This document shows positions 15,239 through 23,796 of a DNA stretch of 64,000 nt, one piece after another. The translations under genes were made by a program, and so were the position numbers. Each line of letters starts with the position of its first letter. Within the stretch, counting starts at the first letter, position 1. The stretch covers positions 2,356,001-2,420,000 of the forward strand of contig NZ_JACVAQ010000001.1 of the NCBI RefSeq assembly GCF_014851905.1, given 5' to 3'. This stretch comes from Pseudomonas sp. PDM14 (GTDB lineage: Bacteria; Pseudomonadota; Gammaproteobacteria; Pseudomonadales; Pseudomonadaceae). The notes beneath the pieces were generated by a model, which made no database searches, was not told where the DNA came from, and saw only the letters and a list, made by a program, of their open reading frames with translations.

Positions 15239-16021
15239 ATGGAATTTCTGCTCTACATGGTGCTAGGTGCCTGCGCAGGCGTGCTCGCCGGGCTGTTCGG
15301 CGTCGGTGGCGGCATCATCATCGTGCCGGTGCTGGTATTCAGCTTCACCGCCCACGGCTTCGACCCGCAGACGCTCACCCACCTGGCCGTCGGCACCTCG
15401 CTGGCGACGATCATCTTCACCTCGATCAACTCGGTGCGCGAACACCAGCGCAAGGGCGCGGTGCGTTGGCCGATCTTCGCCTGGATGACCCTCGGCATCC
15501 TCCTTGGCGCCGGCCTCGGCAGCCTCACCGCGGCGGCGATCCAGGGCCCGTACCTGCAGAAGATCATCGGTGTGTTCGCCATCATCATCGCCATCCAGAT
15601 GGGCCTCGACCTCAAGCCCAAGGCCAGCCGTGAAGTGCCCGGCAAGGTCGGCCTGACCGCCGCCGGCGGGGTGATCGGCTGGGCCTCGGCGATCTTCGGC
15701 ATCGGCGGAGGCTCGCTGACCGTACCATTCCTCACCTGGCGCAGCGTGCCGATGCAGCAGGCGGTAGCGACCTCGTCGGCCTGCGGCCTGCCCATCGCCG
15801 TGGCCAGCGCGCTGAGCTTCATGATCATCGGCTGGGACCAGCCCAACCTGCCGGAGTGGAGCCTGGGCTTCGTCTACCTGCCGGCGATGGTCGGCATCGC
15901 GCTGACCAGCATGTTCTTCGCCCGTTTCGGCGCGCGCCTGGCCCATCGCCTGTCGCCGCGCCTGCTCAAGCGTTTGTTCGCCCTGTTGCTGCTGTGCGTC
16001 GGCACGAGTTTTCTCATTTAA
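15239..16021 (+). CDS. Sulfite exporter TauE/SafE family permease
   Basis: A 260-residue polytopic membrane protein with about eight predicted helices arranged as two related halves, each opening with a Gly-rich segment: GLFGVGGGIIIVPVLVF (about residues 18-34) and AIFGIGGGSLTVPFLTW (about 151-167). This duplicated motif defines TauE/SafE (DUF81) permeases, which export sulfur oxyanions or organosulfonates. The substrate is not predictable. The start at 15239 is favoured because the preceding residues of the open frame are not membrane-like. lgt begins 9 bp downstream, so the two are probably an operon, as in P. aeruginosa (PA0340-PA0341). Confidence 0.9.
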   Translation: MEFLLYMVLGACAGVLAGLFGVGGGIIIVPVLVFSFTAHGFDPQTLTHLAVGTSLATIIFTSINSVREHQRKGAVRWPIFAWMTLGILLGAGLGSLTAAAIQGPYLQKIIGVFAIIIAIQMGLDLKPKASREVPGKVGLTAAGGVIGWASAIFGIGGGSLTVPFLTWRSVPMQQAVATSSACGLPIAVASALSFMIIGWDQPNLPEWSLGFVYLPAMVGIALTSMFFARFGARLAHRLSPRLLKRLFALLLLCVGTSFLI

Positions 16022-16030
16022 GGAATCGCC

Positions 16031-16837
16031 ATGCTGCCTTATCCGAATATCAACCCGGTCGCCCTCGACCTCGGCTTCATCCAGATCCACTGGTACGGCC
16101 TGATGTACCTGGTCGGCATCGGCGGTGCCTGGTGGCTGGCCTCGCGCCGGCTGGCCGAGTTCGATGCCAGCTGGAGCAAAGAGAAACTCTCCGACTTGGT
16201 GTTCTGGGTGGCCATGGGCGTGATCCTCGGCGGGCGCCTGGGCTACGTGCTGTTCTACGACCTGCATTCCTACGTCGCCAACCCGGCGCTGATCCTGCAA
16301 GTGTGGAAGGGCGGCATGTCGTTCCACGGCGGTCTGATCGGCGTGCTGCTGGCCACCTGGTGGTTCGGCAAGCGCAATAACAAGGGCTTCTTCGAGCTGA
16401 TGGACTTCATCGCCCCGCTGGTGCCGATCGGCCTGGGTGCCGGGCGCATCGGCAACTTCATCAACGCCGAGCTGTGGGGCAAGGTCACCGACGTGCCGTG
16501 GGCGATGGTCTTCCCTACCGGCGGCCCGGAGCCGCGTCACCCTTCGCAGCTGTACCAGTTCGCCCTCGAAGGCGTGGCGCTGTTCCTCATCCTCTGGGCA
16601 TTCTCGCGCAAGCCGCGGCCGACCATGGCGGTGTCCGGGTTGTTCGCCCTGTGCTACGGCATCTTCCGCTTCATCGTCGAGTTCGTCCGCGTGCCGGATG
16701 CCCAGCTCGGCTACCTGGCCTTCGGCTGGCTGACCATGGGTCAGGTGCTGTGCCTGCCGATGATTCTTGGTGGTGCCGGGCTTATGATCTATGCCTACCG
16801 CCGCCAAGCCGCCCACGCCCAAGGAGCCGCGCAATGA
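16031..16837 (+). CDS. lgt: Prolipoprotein diacylglyceryl transferase (Lgt)
   Basis: A 268-residue inner-membrane enzyme that transfers diacylglycerol from phosphatidylglycerol to the lipobox cysteine of prolipoproteins. Seven membrane segments are predicted. Landmarks are [11 protein letters not shown] near residue 18, the essential HGGLIG motif ([11 protein letters not shown], about 97-107), and the Lgt signature [19 protein letters not shown] (about 136-154). [12 protein letters not shown] is also conserved. The stop codon overlaps the thyA start (ATGA), so lgt and thyA are translationally coupled, as in many gamma-proteobacteria. Confidence 0.98.
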   Translation: MLPYPNINPVALDLGFIQIHWYGLMYLVGIGGAWWLASRRLAEFDASWSKEKLSDLVFWVAMGVILGGRLGYVLFYDLHSYVANPALILQVWKGGMSFHGGLIGVLLATWWFGKRNNKGFFELMDFIAPLVPIGLGAGRIGNFINAELWGKVTDVPWAMVFPTGGPEPRHPSQLYQFALEGVALFLILWAFSRKPRPTMAVSGLFALCYGIFRFIVEFVRVPDAQLGYLAFGWLTMGQVLCLPMILGGAGLMIYAYRRQAAHAQGAAQ

Positions 16838-17628
16838 AACAGTACCTCGACCTGATGCGCCTGGTTCGCGACACCGGCACCTTCAAGAGTGACCGCACCG
16901 GTACCGGCACCTACAGCGTGTTCGCCCACCAGATGCGCTTCAATCTGGCCGACGGCTTTCCGCTGGTGACCACCAAGAAGTGCCACCTCAAATCCATCAT
17001 TCACGAGCTGCTGTGGTTCCTCCAGGGCGACACCAACATCAAGTACCTGAAGGACAACGGCGTGCGCATCTGGGACGAGTGGGCCGACGAGAACGGCGAC
17101 CTCGGCCCGGTCTACGGCTACCAGTGGCGCAGCTGGCCGGCACCGAACGGCGAGTCGATCGACCAGATCGGCAAGCTGATCGAGATGATCAAGAAGAACC
17201 CGGACTCGCGGCGCCTGATCGTCTCCGCCTGGAACCCGGCACTGGTCGAGCAGATGGCCCTACCGCCGTGCCATGCGCTGTTTCAGTTCTACGTCGCCGA
17301 CGGCAAGCTCAGCTGCCAGCTGTATCAGCGCTCGGCCGACATCTTCCTCGGCGTGCCCTTCAACATCGCCAGCTACGCGCTGCTGACCCTGATGGTCGCC
17401 CAGGTCTGCGGCCTGCAACCGGGTGATTTCATCTGGACCGGCGGCGACTGCCACCTGTACGCCAACCACCTGGAACAGGCCGACCTGCAGCTGACCCGCG
17501 AGCCGCTGCCGCTGCCGACCATGAAGCTGAACCCCGAGGTGAAGGACCTGCTGGCCTTCAAGTTCGAGGACTTCGAGCTGGTCGGCTACGAAGCTCACCC
17601 GCACATCAGCGCCCCTGTGGCGGTGTAA
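16834..17628 (+). CDS. thyA: Thymidylate synthase
   Basis: A 264-residue protein, the E. coli ThyA length, which methylates dUMP to dTMP with methylenetetrahydrofolate. The catalytic cysteine lies in [13 protein letters not shown] (about residues 143-155), with [10 protein letters not shown] before it and the dUMP-binding [20 protein letters not shown] after it (about 162-181). The start [15 protein letters not shown] at 16834 overlaps lgt by 4 bp; the frame is open upstream through lgt but that is shadow. The dihydrofolate it produces is recycled by folA at 25031-25543. Confidence 0.98.
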   Translation: MKQYLDLMRLVRDTGTFKSDRTGTGTYSVFAHQMRFNLADGFPLVTTKKCHLKSIIHELLWFLQGDTNIKYLKDNGVRIWDEWADENGDLGPVYGYQWRSWPAPNGESIDQIGKLIEMIKKNPDSRRLIVSAWNPALVEQMALPPCHALFQFYVADGKLSCQLYQRSADIFLGVPFNIASYALLTLMVAQVCGLQPGDFIWTGGDCHLYANHLEQADLQLTREPLPLPTMKLNPEVKDLLAFKFEDFELVGYEAHPHISAPVAV

Positions 17629-17635
17629 TTCATAT

Positions 17636-17660
17636 GTAGGGTGGGCTTTAGCCCACCAAT
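17636..17660 (+). repeat. REP element, left of rayT
   Basis: GTAGGGTGGGCTTTAGCCCA followed by CCAAT forms a short hairpin (GTGGGCTTTAGCCCAC) 8 bp after the thyA stop. Its inverted counterpart lies at 18247-18271 beyond the transposase pseudogene. This is the classic layout of a REP-associated transposase unit. Confidence 0.85.
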
Positions 17661-17696
17661 TGTTTCGAACATTGCAGATCAGGCAAAGGATTGCCC

Positions 17697-18225
17697 ATGT
17701 CGATCTATCGCCGCGAATGGATTCCCGGCGGCACCTACTTCTTTACCGTCACCCTGGCGGACCGGCGCTCCACGCTGCTGGTAGATGCCATTCCCCTGCT
17801 GCGCAAAGCTTACGCTGAAGCACGTAGCCGTCTGCCCTTCGAGACCGTTGCCATCTGCGTGCTGCCCCGATCATCTGCATGCGATCTTGACGCTGCCGGA
17901 TGGTGATAGTGATTACGCCCAGCGCTGGGCCTTGATCAAAAGTGGCTTCTCCCGCGCGCTACCGGCTGCAGAGAGCATCGGTGCCAGCAAGTCGCGCAAG
18001 CGTGAAAAGGGCATCTGGCAGCGGCGCTTCTGGGAGCACCGTATCCGCGACGATGCTGATCTGGCGCGGCATGTCGATTACACCCACTTCAACCCGGTGA
18101 AGCACGGCCTGGTCGCGCAGGTTAGAGACTGGCCGTATTCGAGTTTTCACCATTATGTTGCGCGGGGAGTTTTGCCTGGGGATTGGGGCGGGCGGGATGG
18201 TTTAGAAGGGCGATTTGGGGAGTAG
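17697..18225 (+). pseudogene. rayT: REP-associated tyrosine transposase (RAYT), frameshifted
   Basis: Two overlapping frames together encode a RAYT of about 175 residues: the first reads MSIYRREWIPGGTYFFTVTLADR...ICVLP, the second resumes PDHLHAILTLPDGD and ends near YVARGVLPGDWGG. The change of frame falls at a CCCC run near 17868-17873, consistent with one extra C. The H-x-H metal motif (DHLHAIL) and the putative catalytic tyrosine in YTHFNPVKHGL are both retained, so inactivation appears recent. The family mobilises REP sequences; a REP sits on each side in inverted orientation. A programmed frameshift is possible but nothing specific supports it. Confidence 0.85.
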
Positions 18226-18246
18226 GGGATTGGTATTGGGTGGTTT

Positions 18247-18271
18247 ATTGGTGGGCTGAAGCCCACCCTAC
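18247..18271 (-). repeat. REP element, right of rayT
   Basis: ATTGGTGGGCTGAAGCCCAC followed by CCTAC is the inverted counterpart of the REP at 17636-17660, differing at three bases in the hairpin loop region. It forms its own hairpin GTGGGCTGAAGCCCAC. It also lies just beyond the end of the convergent LysR gene (18288). Confidence 0.85.
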
Positions 18272-18287
18272 GTCTGCCCTTGCGTAG

Positions 18288-19211
18288 CTAGATCAGAGTT
18301 GGCTTCGCCAGCCCCTCGGCCAGGTGATCGATCAGCACCCGCAGCTTCGGCGGCAGGTGCCGGGTCGGGTGGTAGAGGATCCATGCGGTGCCCTGGTAAG
18401 AGCCGGTGTAGCGCCAGTCGGGCAGGACCTGTTGCAGCTCGCCCGAGGCCAGCGCCGCGGCGGCGGTGAAGTGCGGCAGGCAGGCGATGCCCAGGTCGCT
18501 GAGTGCGCCGTTCAGGCGCACCTCGCTGTGGTTGCTGGCGAAGCGTCCGCTGACCGCCACCACGCACTGCTCATCACCGTTGCTGAAGTGCCAGCGGTGA
18601 TCGTCCGGCACCTCGTCGAGAACCAGGCACGGGTGGCGCACCAGCTCCTGCGGGTGCTGCGGCATGCCGTGGCGCTGCAGGTAGGCCGGTGTGGCGCAGA
18701 GCAGTTGGCGCACGCTGCACAGCGGGCGCCCGGCTAGGCCGAGTGGAGGCTGGTCGGTGATGCGCACCAACAGGTCGAACTGCTCGCCGATCAGGTCAGG
18801 GCTGCGGTCGCTGAGGTTGAGGCTGACGTCCACTTCCGGGTAGCGCGCGAGAAAATCCGCCATCAGCGGGCTGATCAGGAACTTGCCGAACGCCTTGGGC
18901 ACCGACAGGCGCACGCGGCCGCGGGCGTGGCTCATCAGCCGCTCGCTGACCGCCATGGCCGCCTGGGCGGCGCCGAGCATTTCACGACAACGCTCGAACA
19001 CCTCGGCGCCGGCTTCGGACAGGCGCAGGCGCCGCGTGGTGCGTTCCAGCAGGCGCAGGCCGAGCGCCTGTTCCAGGTGGGCGATCTGCCGGCTCACCGC
19101 CGAGGCGGTACTGCCCTGTTGCCGCGCGGCGGCGGAGAAGCTGCCGCACTCGACCACGCGCACGAACATGGCCATGTGCGGCAGCAGGTTAGCGGGAATA
19201 TTTGTGCTCAT
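18288..19211 (-). CDS. LysR family transcriptional regulator
   Basis: A 307-residue LysR-type regulator. The N-terminal winged helix-turn-helix covers about residues 12-72 (SFSAAARQQGSTASAVSRQI then HLEQALGLRLLERTTRRLRL), followed by the co-inducer domain with a typical FDLLVRI segment near 155. It is divergent from an EamA-family permease gene with 94 bp between starts, an arrangement in which the LysR protein normally controls the neighbour. The effector is unknown. The subgroup resembles regulators that repress or activate permeases and quinone reductases (DsdC/CrgA-like). Confidence 0.9.
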   Translation of the reverse strand: MSTNIPANLLPHMAMFVRVVECGSFSAAARQQGSTASAVSRQIAHLEQALGLRLLERTTRRLRLSEAGAEVFERCREMLGAAQAAMAVSERLMSHARGRVRLSVPKAFGKFLISPLMADFLARYPEVDVSLNLSDRSPDLIGEQFDLLVRITDQPPLGLAGRPLCSVRQLLCATPAYLQRHGMPQHPQELVRHPCLVLDEVPDDHRWHFSNGDEQCVVAVSGRFASNHSEVRLNGALSDLGIACLPHFTAAAALASGELQQVLPDWRYTGSYQGTAWILYHPTRHLPPKLRVLIDHLAEGLAKPTLI

Positions 19212-19305
19212 GGCGAACAGGTCTTGTGTAATTTCGCTGGATTATCACGGCGTGAGTCGCAATGGACAATGGCGCTCCGTCCTGATGTGCCTTGCGGAGT
19301 TGCCC

Positions 19306-20187
19306 ATGTCCACCCTGATCAGCCAGTCCCGAGTGCGTCTCCTGCAGGGCAGCGACCTGCTGTTGCTGCTGGTTGCGGTGATCTGGGGCAGCAGCTACGG
19401 CGTGGCCAAGCAGGCGCTGGCCTTCTACCCGGTGCTGGGTTTTCTTGCCGTGCGGTTCTGCCTGACCTTCCTCATCCTCTTGCCGCAACTGAGCGGTGAA
19501 GGACGCAAGGCCTGGGCGCCGGGCCTGCCGCTGGGCGCGGTGATGCTGGCGATTTTCCTCTGCGAGACCTACGGCGTACTGCACACCAGCGCCAGCAACG
19601 CGGCGTTCCTGATCAGTCTGTGCGTGGTGATCACGCCCTTCGTCGAGTGGCTGATGCTCGGCCAGCGTCCGGACTCGCGCATGCTGCCGGCGGTGGGGCT
19701 GTCGCTGCTGGGCACCTGGCTGCTGAGCGGCGGGGTGGACCTGAACTTCAACCTGGGCGATGGCCTGATGCTGCTGGCCGCGGCGTTGCGCGCGCTGCTG
19801 GTGTGCCTGACGCGGCGCCTGACCGCGCACACCAACGTGCCGGCGCTGGCGCTGACGGCGGTGCAGACCGGAGTGATCGGTGGTGGCTGTCTGCTGCTCG
19901 GCACGCTGCTGTTGCCCGGTGGCCTGCCGGCCTTGCCGCGCGAGCCGGCGTTCTGGATCGGCAGCCTGTACCTGGTGCTGTTCGCCACCCTGTTCGCCTT
20001 CTTCATCCAGAATCACGCACTGCGCCACAGCAGCCCGACGCGGGTATCGTTGCTGATGGGCAGCGAGCCGCTGTTCGGCGCGCTGTTCGCGGTGCTCTGG
20101 CTGAGCGAGCAGCTGAGCCTGCAGGCGTGGATCGGCGGACTGCTCATCGTCGCCGCCACGCTCTGGACCAGTCTCAGTCGGCGCTGA
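19306..20187 (+). CDS. EamA (DMT superfamily) transporter
   Basis: A 293-residue membrane protein with ten predicted helices in two EamA repeats, starting LLLLLVAVIWGSSYGVAKQAL (about residues 18-38), where WGSxxxxxK is the family hallmark; the second repeat begins near residue 155. Members export amino acids, drugs or metabolites. The Met at 19306 has GCGGAG six bases upstream, which decides it over upstream in-frame codons. The divergent LysR gene is the probable regulator. The cargo is not predictable. Confidence 0.88.
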   Translation: MSTLISQSRVRLLQGSDLLLLLVAVIWGSSYGVAKQALAFYPVLGFLAVRFCLTFLILLPQLSGEGRKAWAPGLPLGAVMLAIFLCETYGVLHTSASNAAFLISLCVVITPFVEWLMLGQRPDSRMLPAVGLSLLGTWLLSGGVDLNFNLGDGLMLLAAALRALLVCLTRRLTAHTNVPALALTAVQTGVIGGGCLLLGTLLLPGGLPALPREPAFWIGSLYLVLFATLFAFFIQNHALRHSSPTRVSLLMGSEPLFGALFAVLWLSEQLSLQAWIGGLLIVAATLWTSLSRR

Positions 20188-20198
20188 TTACGCCGCGC

Positions 20199-20732
20199 TC
20201 AGGACAGCAGGGCTGCCTCTTCTTCCGGGCTGCCGTTGGCAAGGGCGAAGCCATTGGCGTTCTCCTCGATCTCCTTGGCAGCCTGCAGCTCGGCGCGGTC
20301 CTGCATGCGCTCGGCAATCTCCTTCTCGATCGCCTCCTGCTGCTCCGGCGACATGGCGTCGACCTCTTCCTCGCTCAGGCCCATCTCCTTGAGGATGGCG
20401 TCGCGCATCTTCTCGGCCGGGGTCATGTCCATGTACTCGCGAAAGGCCTGCACGGCCGGGTCTTCCTTGGTCAGGCTCTGGGTCAGCGTGCCGCGGCTGA
20501 CGCTGGATTCCACGCCGTCGATCTCGGCGCGGTTCTGCAGGTTGACCCGCAGCTTGGCGAACGCCTCTTCGTAAGCTGCTTCGGTTTGGTGATCGTAGGT
20601 GCCGGTTGCCTTGAAGCTGGGGGGAATGACCGGTTGCGGAGCGGCGAGCTCCTCCTCCCGAAAGCCTTCTTTGGCGCGTCGGCCGATGACCGACAGCGGA
20701 TTGTGTCCGCCAATGCCACTGATGCTGTTCAT
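20199..20732 (-). CDS. Conserved hypothetical protein, charged helical
   Basis: A 177-residue hydrophilic protein with no signal peptide or membrane segment. The C-terminal half is strongly acidic and helical (MTPAEKMRDAILKEMGLSEE then EVDAMSPEQQEAIEKEIAER, about residues 105-144) and could form a coiled coil. The start MNSISGIGGHNPL at 20732 has an excellent AGGAGG Shine-Dalgarno 6-8 bases upstream. I recognise similar small proteins in other Pseudomonas but no functional family. It converges with the EamA gene (11 bp apart). Confidence 0.75.
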   Translation of the reverse strand: MNSISGIGGHNPLSVIGRRAKEGFREEELAAPQPVIPPSFKATGTYDHQTEAAYEEAFAKLRVNLQNRAEIDGVESSVSRGTLTQSLTKEDPAVQAFREYMDMTPAEKMRDAILKEMGLSEEEVDAMSPEQQEAIEKEIAERMQDRAELQAAKEIEENANGFALANGSPEEEAALLS

Positions 20733-20903
20733 GGTTCCTCCTGGGGTCCGCATGAGCGCGGACTGTCCCAGGAGCAAGGTGGGTGCCAGCTTTACTATTT
20801 TTTGATCAAGCGCTTTTTAATCAACAGGTTGCGCGGCCTGATCGGCGCGTGGGCGGCGGCAGTGCCTGGCCATTGGCGGCAAGCGTTTGCCGCCGTCGAC
20901 CCT

Positions 20904-22277
20904 TCAGCTGCCGCCCAGCTCCACGGCCAGGTTGGCCACTTGCTGCTGACGCTCGGCCTGTTCCAGACGCGCGCCGGGATTCAGTGACGACCACTCGGGA
21001 TGCGCACGCGCCTTGCGCAGCGCCTCGGGCAGGCGGGCTTCGCGCCAGCTCTTGTCCTGCGGCGCGTCGAGCTGGATCGCCGTGGTCGCGGCGTGGCCGC
21101 GGGCATCGAGGGCAGCGAGCAGCTGACGCTGGCGAAGGGCGAGCAGGCGAAGCACGCCGTCGTCGACGGTCAGCTCGCGCTGCCCCTTGAGCTTGCCGAG
21201 CAGGCGTCCGCCGTAGGCGCGGGCAGTTTGCAGGCCACCGCCGGCGAGGGCGCCGAGCAGCGTGGCGGCGCCGAGGGTCAGGCCGCCGACCAGCAGGTCG
21301 ATGCCGACCCCGGCCGCGGCGCCCGCGGCCATGCCGCCACCGACATTGATGCCGAGCTGGCGCAGGGTTTCCGGGTTGAACAGGTCGTCGCCCCAGCGCC
21401 CGTCGAGCAACGGCAGGTCGCCGGCCCGAGCGTCTTCGCGGCGAAAGGCGTACAGGCGCAGCAGTGCCTCGACGCAGGTCTGCTCGCGCTGGCGGATGGT
21501 CGTGTGCAGCGCGCGGATTTCACCGGCCTCGATGTCGCCCTGGGCGGCGACGCTGCGTCGGCAGGCGGCGCAGTCGACCAGCAGTTCGGCGACCAGGCGC
21601 GCACCGGCCTGATGGCGGGCGCCGCGCTGTGCTTCGTGGTCGAGGATCAGCCGCTCCAACTGCGGACGCGCCTGTTCCAGCAGCAGCGCCAGGCTTTCAT
21701 ACAGGCGCCGCTCGCCGTCCAGCGGCGGCGCCACGGTGTCGAACGCTACCCGCGCATGCAGACCGAGGCGGGCCAGGGCGTCGCGCCATTCGCTTTCGCG
21801 TTGCTGCGGATGGCCGCTGAAATTGAGCACCGGCAGCAGCGGCTTGCCGGCGCCGGCGAGCACTGCCAATTCATCCCGGTACTTGGCCAGCACCGGCTCG
21901 CGGGCGTCGATCACGTACAGCCCGGCGTCCGAGGCGAGCAGCTGGCGCAGCACCTTGGCCTCCTGCTCGAAGCGCTGGCGCGCCTCGGCGGTATCGAGGA
22001 AGCGCGTGACCCGCGCAGGGCCGTCGAGGCGCTCGCCTGGCCGGTCGAGGCGTTCCAGGTAGTCGAGCAGGGCGATGGCATCTTCCAGACCGGGGGTGTC
22101 GTACAGCTCGAGCAGTGCTTCGCCGTCGACCGACAGACGCGCGCCCTCGACATGCCGGGTGGTGCTTGGCCGGTGCGAGACCTCGCCGAAATCGACGTCG
22201 CGGGTCAGGGTGCGCAGCAGCGAGGTCTTGCCGACGTTGGTGTGGCCGACCACGGCCAGTTTCAGCGCCTTAGTCAT
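20904..22277 (-). CDS. GTPase with DUF3482 domain
   Basis: A 457-residue protein with an N-terminal Era/HflX-like G domain: P-loop AVVGHTNVGKTSLLRTL (about residues 8-24), switch STTRHVEG, Walker B LYDTPGLEDAIALLDYLE (about 58-75). The C-terminal DUF3482 region includes a Gly/Ala-rich hydrophobic stretch (GGGMAAGAAAGVGIDLLVGG, about 335-354) that could insert into membrane. It overlaps the upstream DUF2868 membrane protein gene by 8 bp, so the two are translationally coupled and probably act together. The start was set at the Met right before the P-loop; an open frame extends 49 codons further into the neighbour. The process it controls is unknown. Confidence 0.85.
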   Translation of the reverse strand: MTKALKLAVVGHTNVGKTSLLRTLTRDVDFGEVSHRPSTTRHVEGARLSVDGEALLELYDTPGLEDAIALLDYLERLDRPGERLDGPARVTRFLDTAEARQRFEQEAKVLRQLLASDAGLYVIDAREPVLAKYRDELAVLAGAGKPLLPVLNFSGHPQQRESEWRDALARLGLHARVAFDTVAPPLDGERRLYESLALLLEQARPQLERLILDHEAQRGARHQAGARLVAELLVDCAACRRSVAAQGDIEAGEIRALHTTIRQREQTCVEALLRLYAFRREDARAGDLPLLDGRWGDDLFNPETLRQLGINVGGGMAAGAAAGVGIDLLVGGLTLGAATLLGALAGGGLQTARAYGGRLLGKLKGQRELTVDDGVLRLLALRQRQLLAALDARGHAATTAIQLDAPQDKSWREARLPEALRKARAHPEWSSLNPGARLEQAERQQQVANLAVELGGS

Positions 22278-23664
22278 GTCCGCTCTCCAGCCAGGTCTGC
22301 GGCGCGCAGTCCGACCAGCGCAGGCCGAGCTTATCGAGGGCCTGGTGCCAGTCGCCCAGGCGCTGGCTGTCCTGGGCCTCACCGGGTGGCGGCTGGAGCA
22401 GCCAGATGCGGGCTTCGCCGGCACTGCGCGCCAGCTCGCCGAGCAGCGCCAGGGTGCCGCGGTCGGCCGAACGGCGCGGGTCGCAGGCGATCAGCAGGCG
22501 TGCCGGGGGGAAGCGACCAAGCTGTTCGAGCAGGTGTTGGCGCTGCTCACGGCTGTCGAGGATGCCGGCGTCGCCGATGCCCTTGGGCAGGGCCGGTGGC
22601 CAGGCACGTTGCGGGTCGAGCTCGATGGCGACGAGCAGGGCGCCGCTGCTCGACAGCGTCGCCGTGGCGTTGGCGGCTGGTGTGACCAGGTCGGGCGCCG
22701 GGTCGAGCACGCCGAGACGTTCGCTGGGCGGCTGCAGGCGTTCGGCGAGCAGGCGGTAGCTGGGCAGGCTGAGGTCGAGTTGCAGGAGCGCCTGGCCGTG
22801 CTGCCAGCGCCACAGGCAGAACAGACCGAGCAGCAGGCGTGGTAGCAGGCCGTAGACCAGCAGCACGCCGATCAGCCAGCCGGCCCAGGCGTGCCGTGCG
22901 GCCTCGCTGGTCAGGGCGCTGTCGCCGCTGGCGCGGATGGTCTGTGCGTCGGGCAGGGCGAAGCCGAGCAAGCCGGGCAGGGCGCCGAGGGCCTGGGTCA
23001 GGGCGACGAAGGTGTCGCTGCCGAGCAGGGTGGTTTCCCAGACGAAGCCGTAGCGGCGCGTCGACAGCAGGGCCAGCAGCATCAACAGGGCAGCGCTCAG
23101 GGCCACCAGCCACAGGCCGTGGACCAGCATGCCGAGCAGCCAGCGGTTGAGCCGTCGGCGTTGCAGCAGTATCACCAGCGCCGGGGCCAGTTGCGCGGCG
23201 CGGGCGTCGCGGGCCAGGCGTTCGCTCAGCCACAGCCACAGACGGCCAAGCGCGGCGCCCTGGTCGCCGGGCAGCATCAGGCTCAGCGCCCAGCCGATCA
23301 ACAGCGCCAGGTGCAGGCCGAGCAGGCTGCCGAGTGCCCAGAACACGTTGACCGCGCGGCTGCCATCGCCGAGCGCTGCTACAGCGAGGCCGGCGCCACT
23401 GGCCAGGGCCAGGATCAGCAGCAGCCACAGGGCCAGGCGCGCGCCCTGCAGCCAGTGACGCTGCGCCTGGACCTGGCCGTCGCGCGCGGCCAGCCACAGG
23501 GCACGGGCCTCGATGCGCTGACGCAGGTCGTTGCCGGTGGCGCGGGCGTGGCGGTTGGCTTCGCCGTCTTCCAGCGGGCCGGCGTGCTCTTCGCGCAGGC
23601 TCAGGGTTTCGCACAGCCAGAGGCGTTGCAGGCGGTTCGGCGCGGGTGAGTGGTCGGCAGTCAC
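22270..23664 (-). CDS. DUF2868 domain-containing membrane protein
   Basis: A 464-residue membrane protein with about four to five helices, at about residues 75-95, 105-130, 180-205, 270-300, and soluble ends. It shows the DUF2868 organisation: an N-terminal region starting SPAPNRLQRLWLCETLSLRE with ARxxGxxLRQRIEARALWLA, then membrane segments and a C-terminal Rossmann-like part (RLLIACDPRRSADRGTLALLGEL). The likely start is the GTG at 23664 (VTADHSPAP); the open frame reaches 23724. It overlaps the GTPase gene that follows, and the pair DUF2868-DUF3482 recurs in Pseudomonas. The function is unknown. Confidence 0.78.
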   Translation of the reverse strand: MTADHSPAPNRLQRLWLCETLSLREEHAGPLEDGEANRHARATGNDLRQRIEARALWLAARDGQVQAQRHWLQGARLALWLLLILALASGAGLAVAALGDGSRAVNVFWALGSLLGLHLALLIGWALSLMLPGDQGAALGRLWLWLSERLARDARAAQLAPALVILLQRRRLNRWLLGMLVHGLWLVALSAALLMLLALLSTRRYGFVWETTLLGSDTFVALTQALGALPGLLGFALPDAQTIRASGDSALTSEAARHAWAGWLIGVLLVYGLLPRLLLGLFCLWRWQHGQALLQLDLSLPSYRLLAERLQPPSERLGVLDPAPDLVTPAANATATLSSSGALLVAIELDPQRAWPPALPKGIGDAGILDSREQRQHLLEQLGRFPPARLLIACDPRRSADRGTLALLGELARSAGEARIWLLQPPPGEAQDSQRLGDWHQALDKLGLRWSDCAPQTWLESGHD

Positions 23665-23796
23665 GCGGTGGTCCGGTTGCAGGTCGAGCCCAGAGCATAA
23701 CCCCTGCGACGCGCTGCGGGGCAAGCGCCGACTTGTCTATGGGTATGACGGCAGACTAGTCTGGCGAGCATAAGAACAATACAGCGAGCGGCTATC

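Noticed and set aside
20733..20903. Promoter with TTGATT / AAAATA for the hypothetical gene starting at 20732
   Set aside because: The -10 is poor and several A/T-rich alternatives exist in the same stretch, so no position could be chosen.
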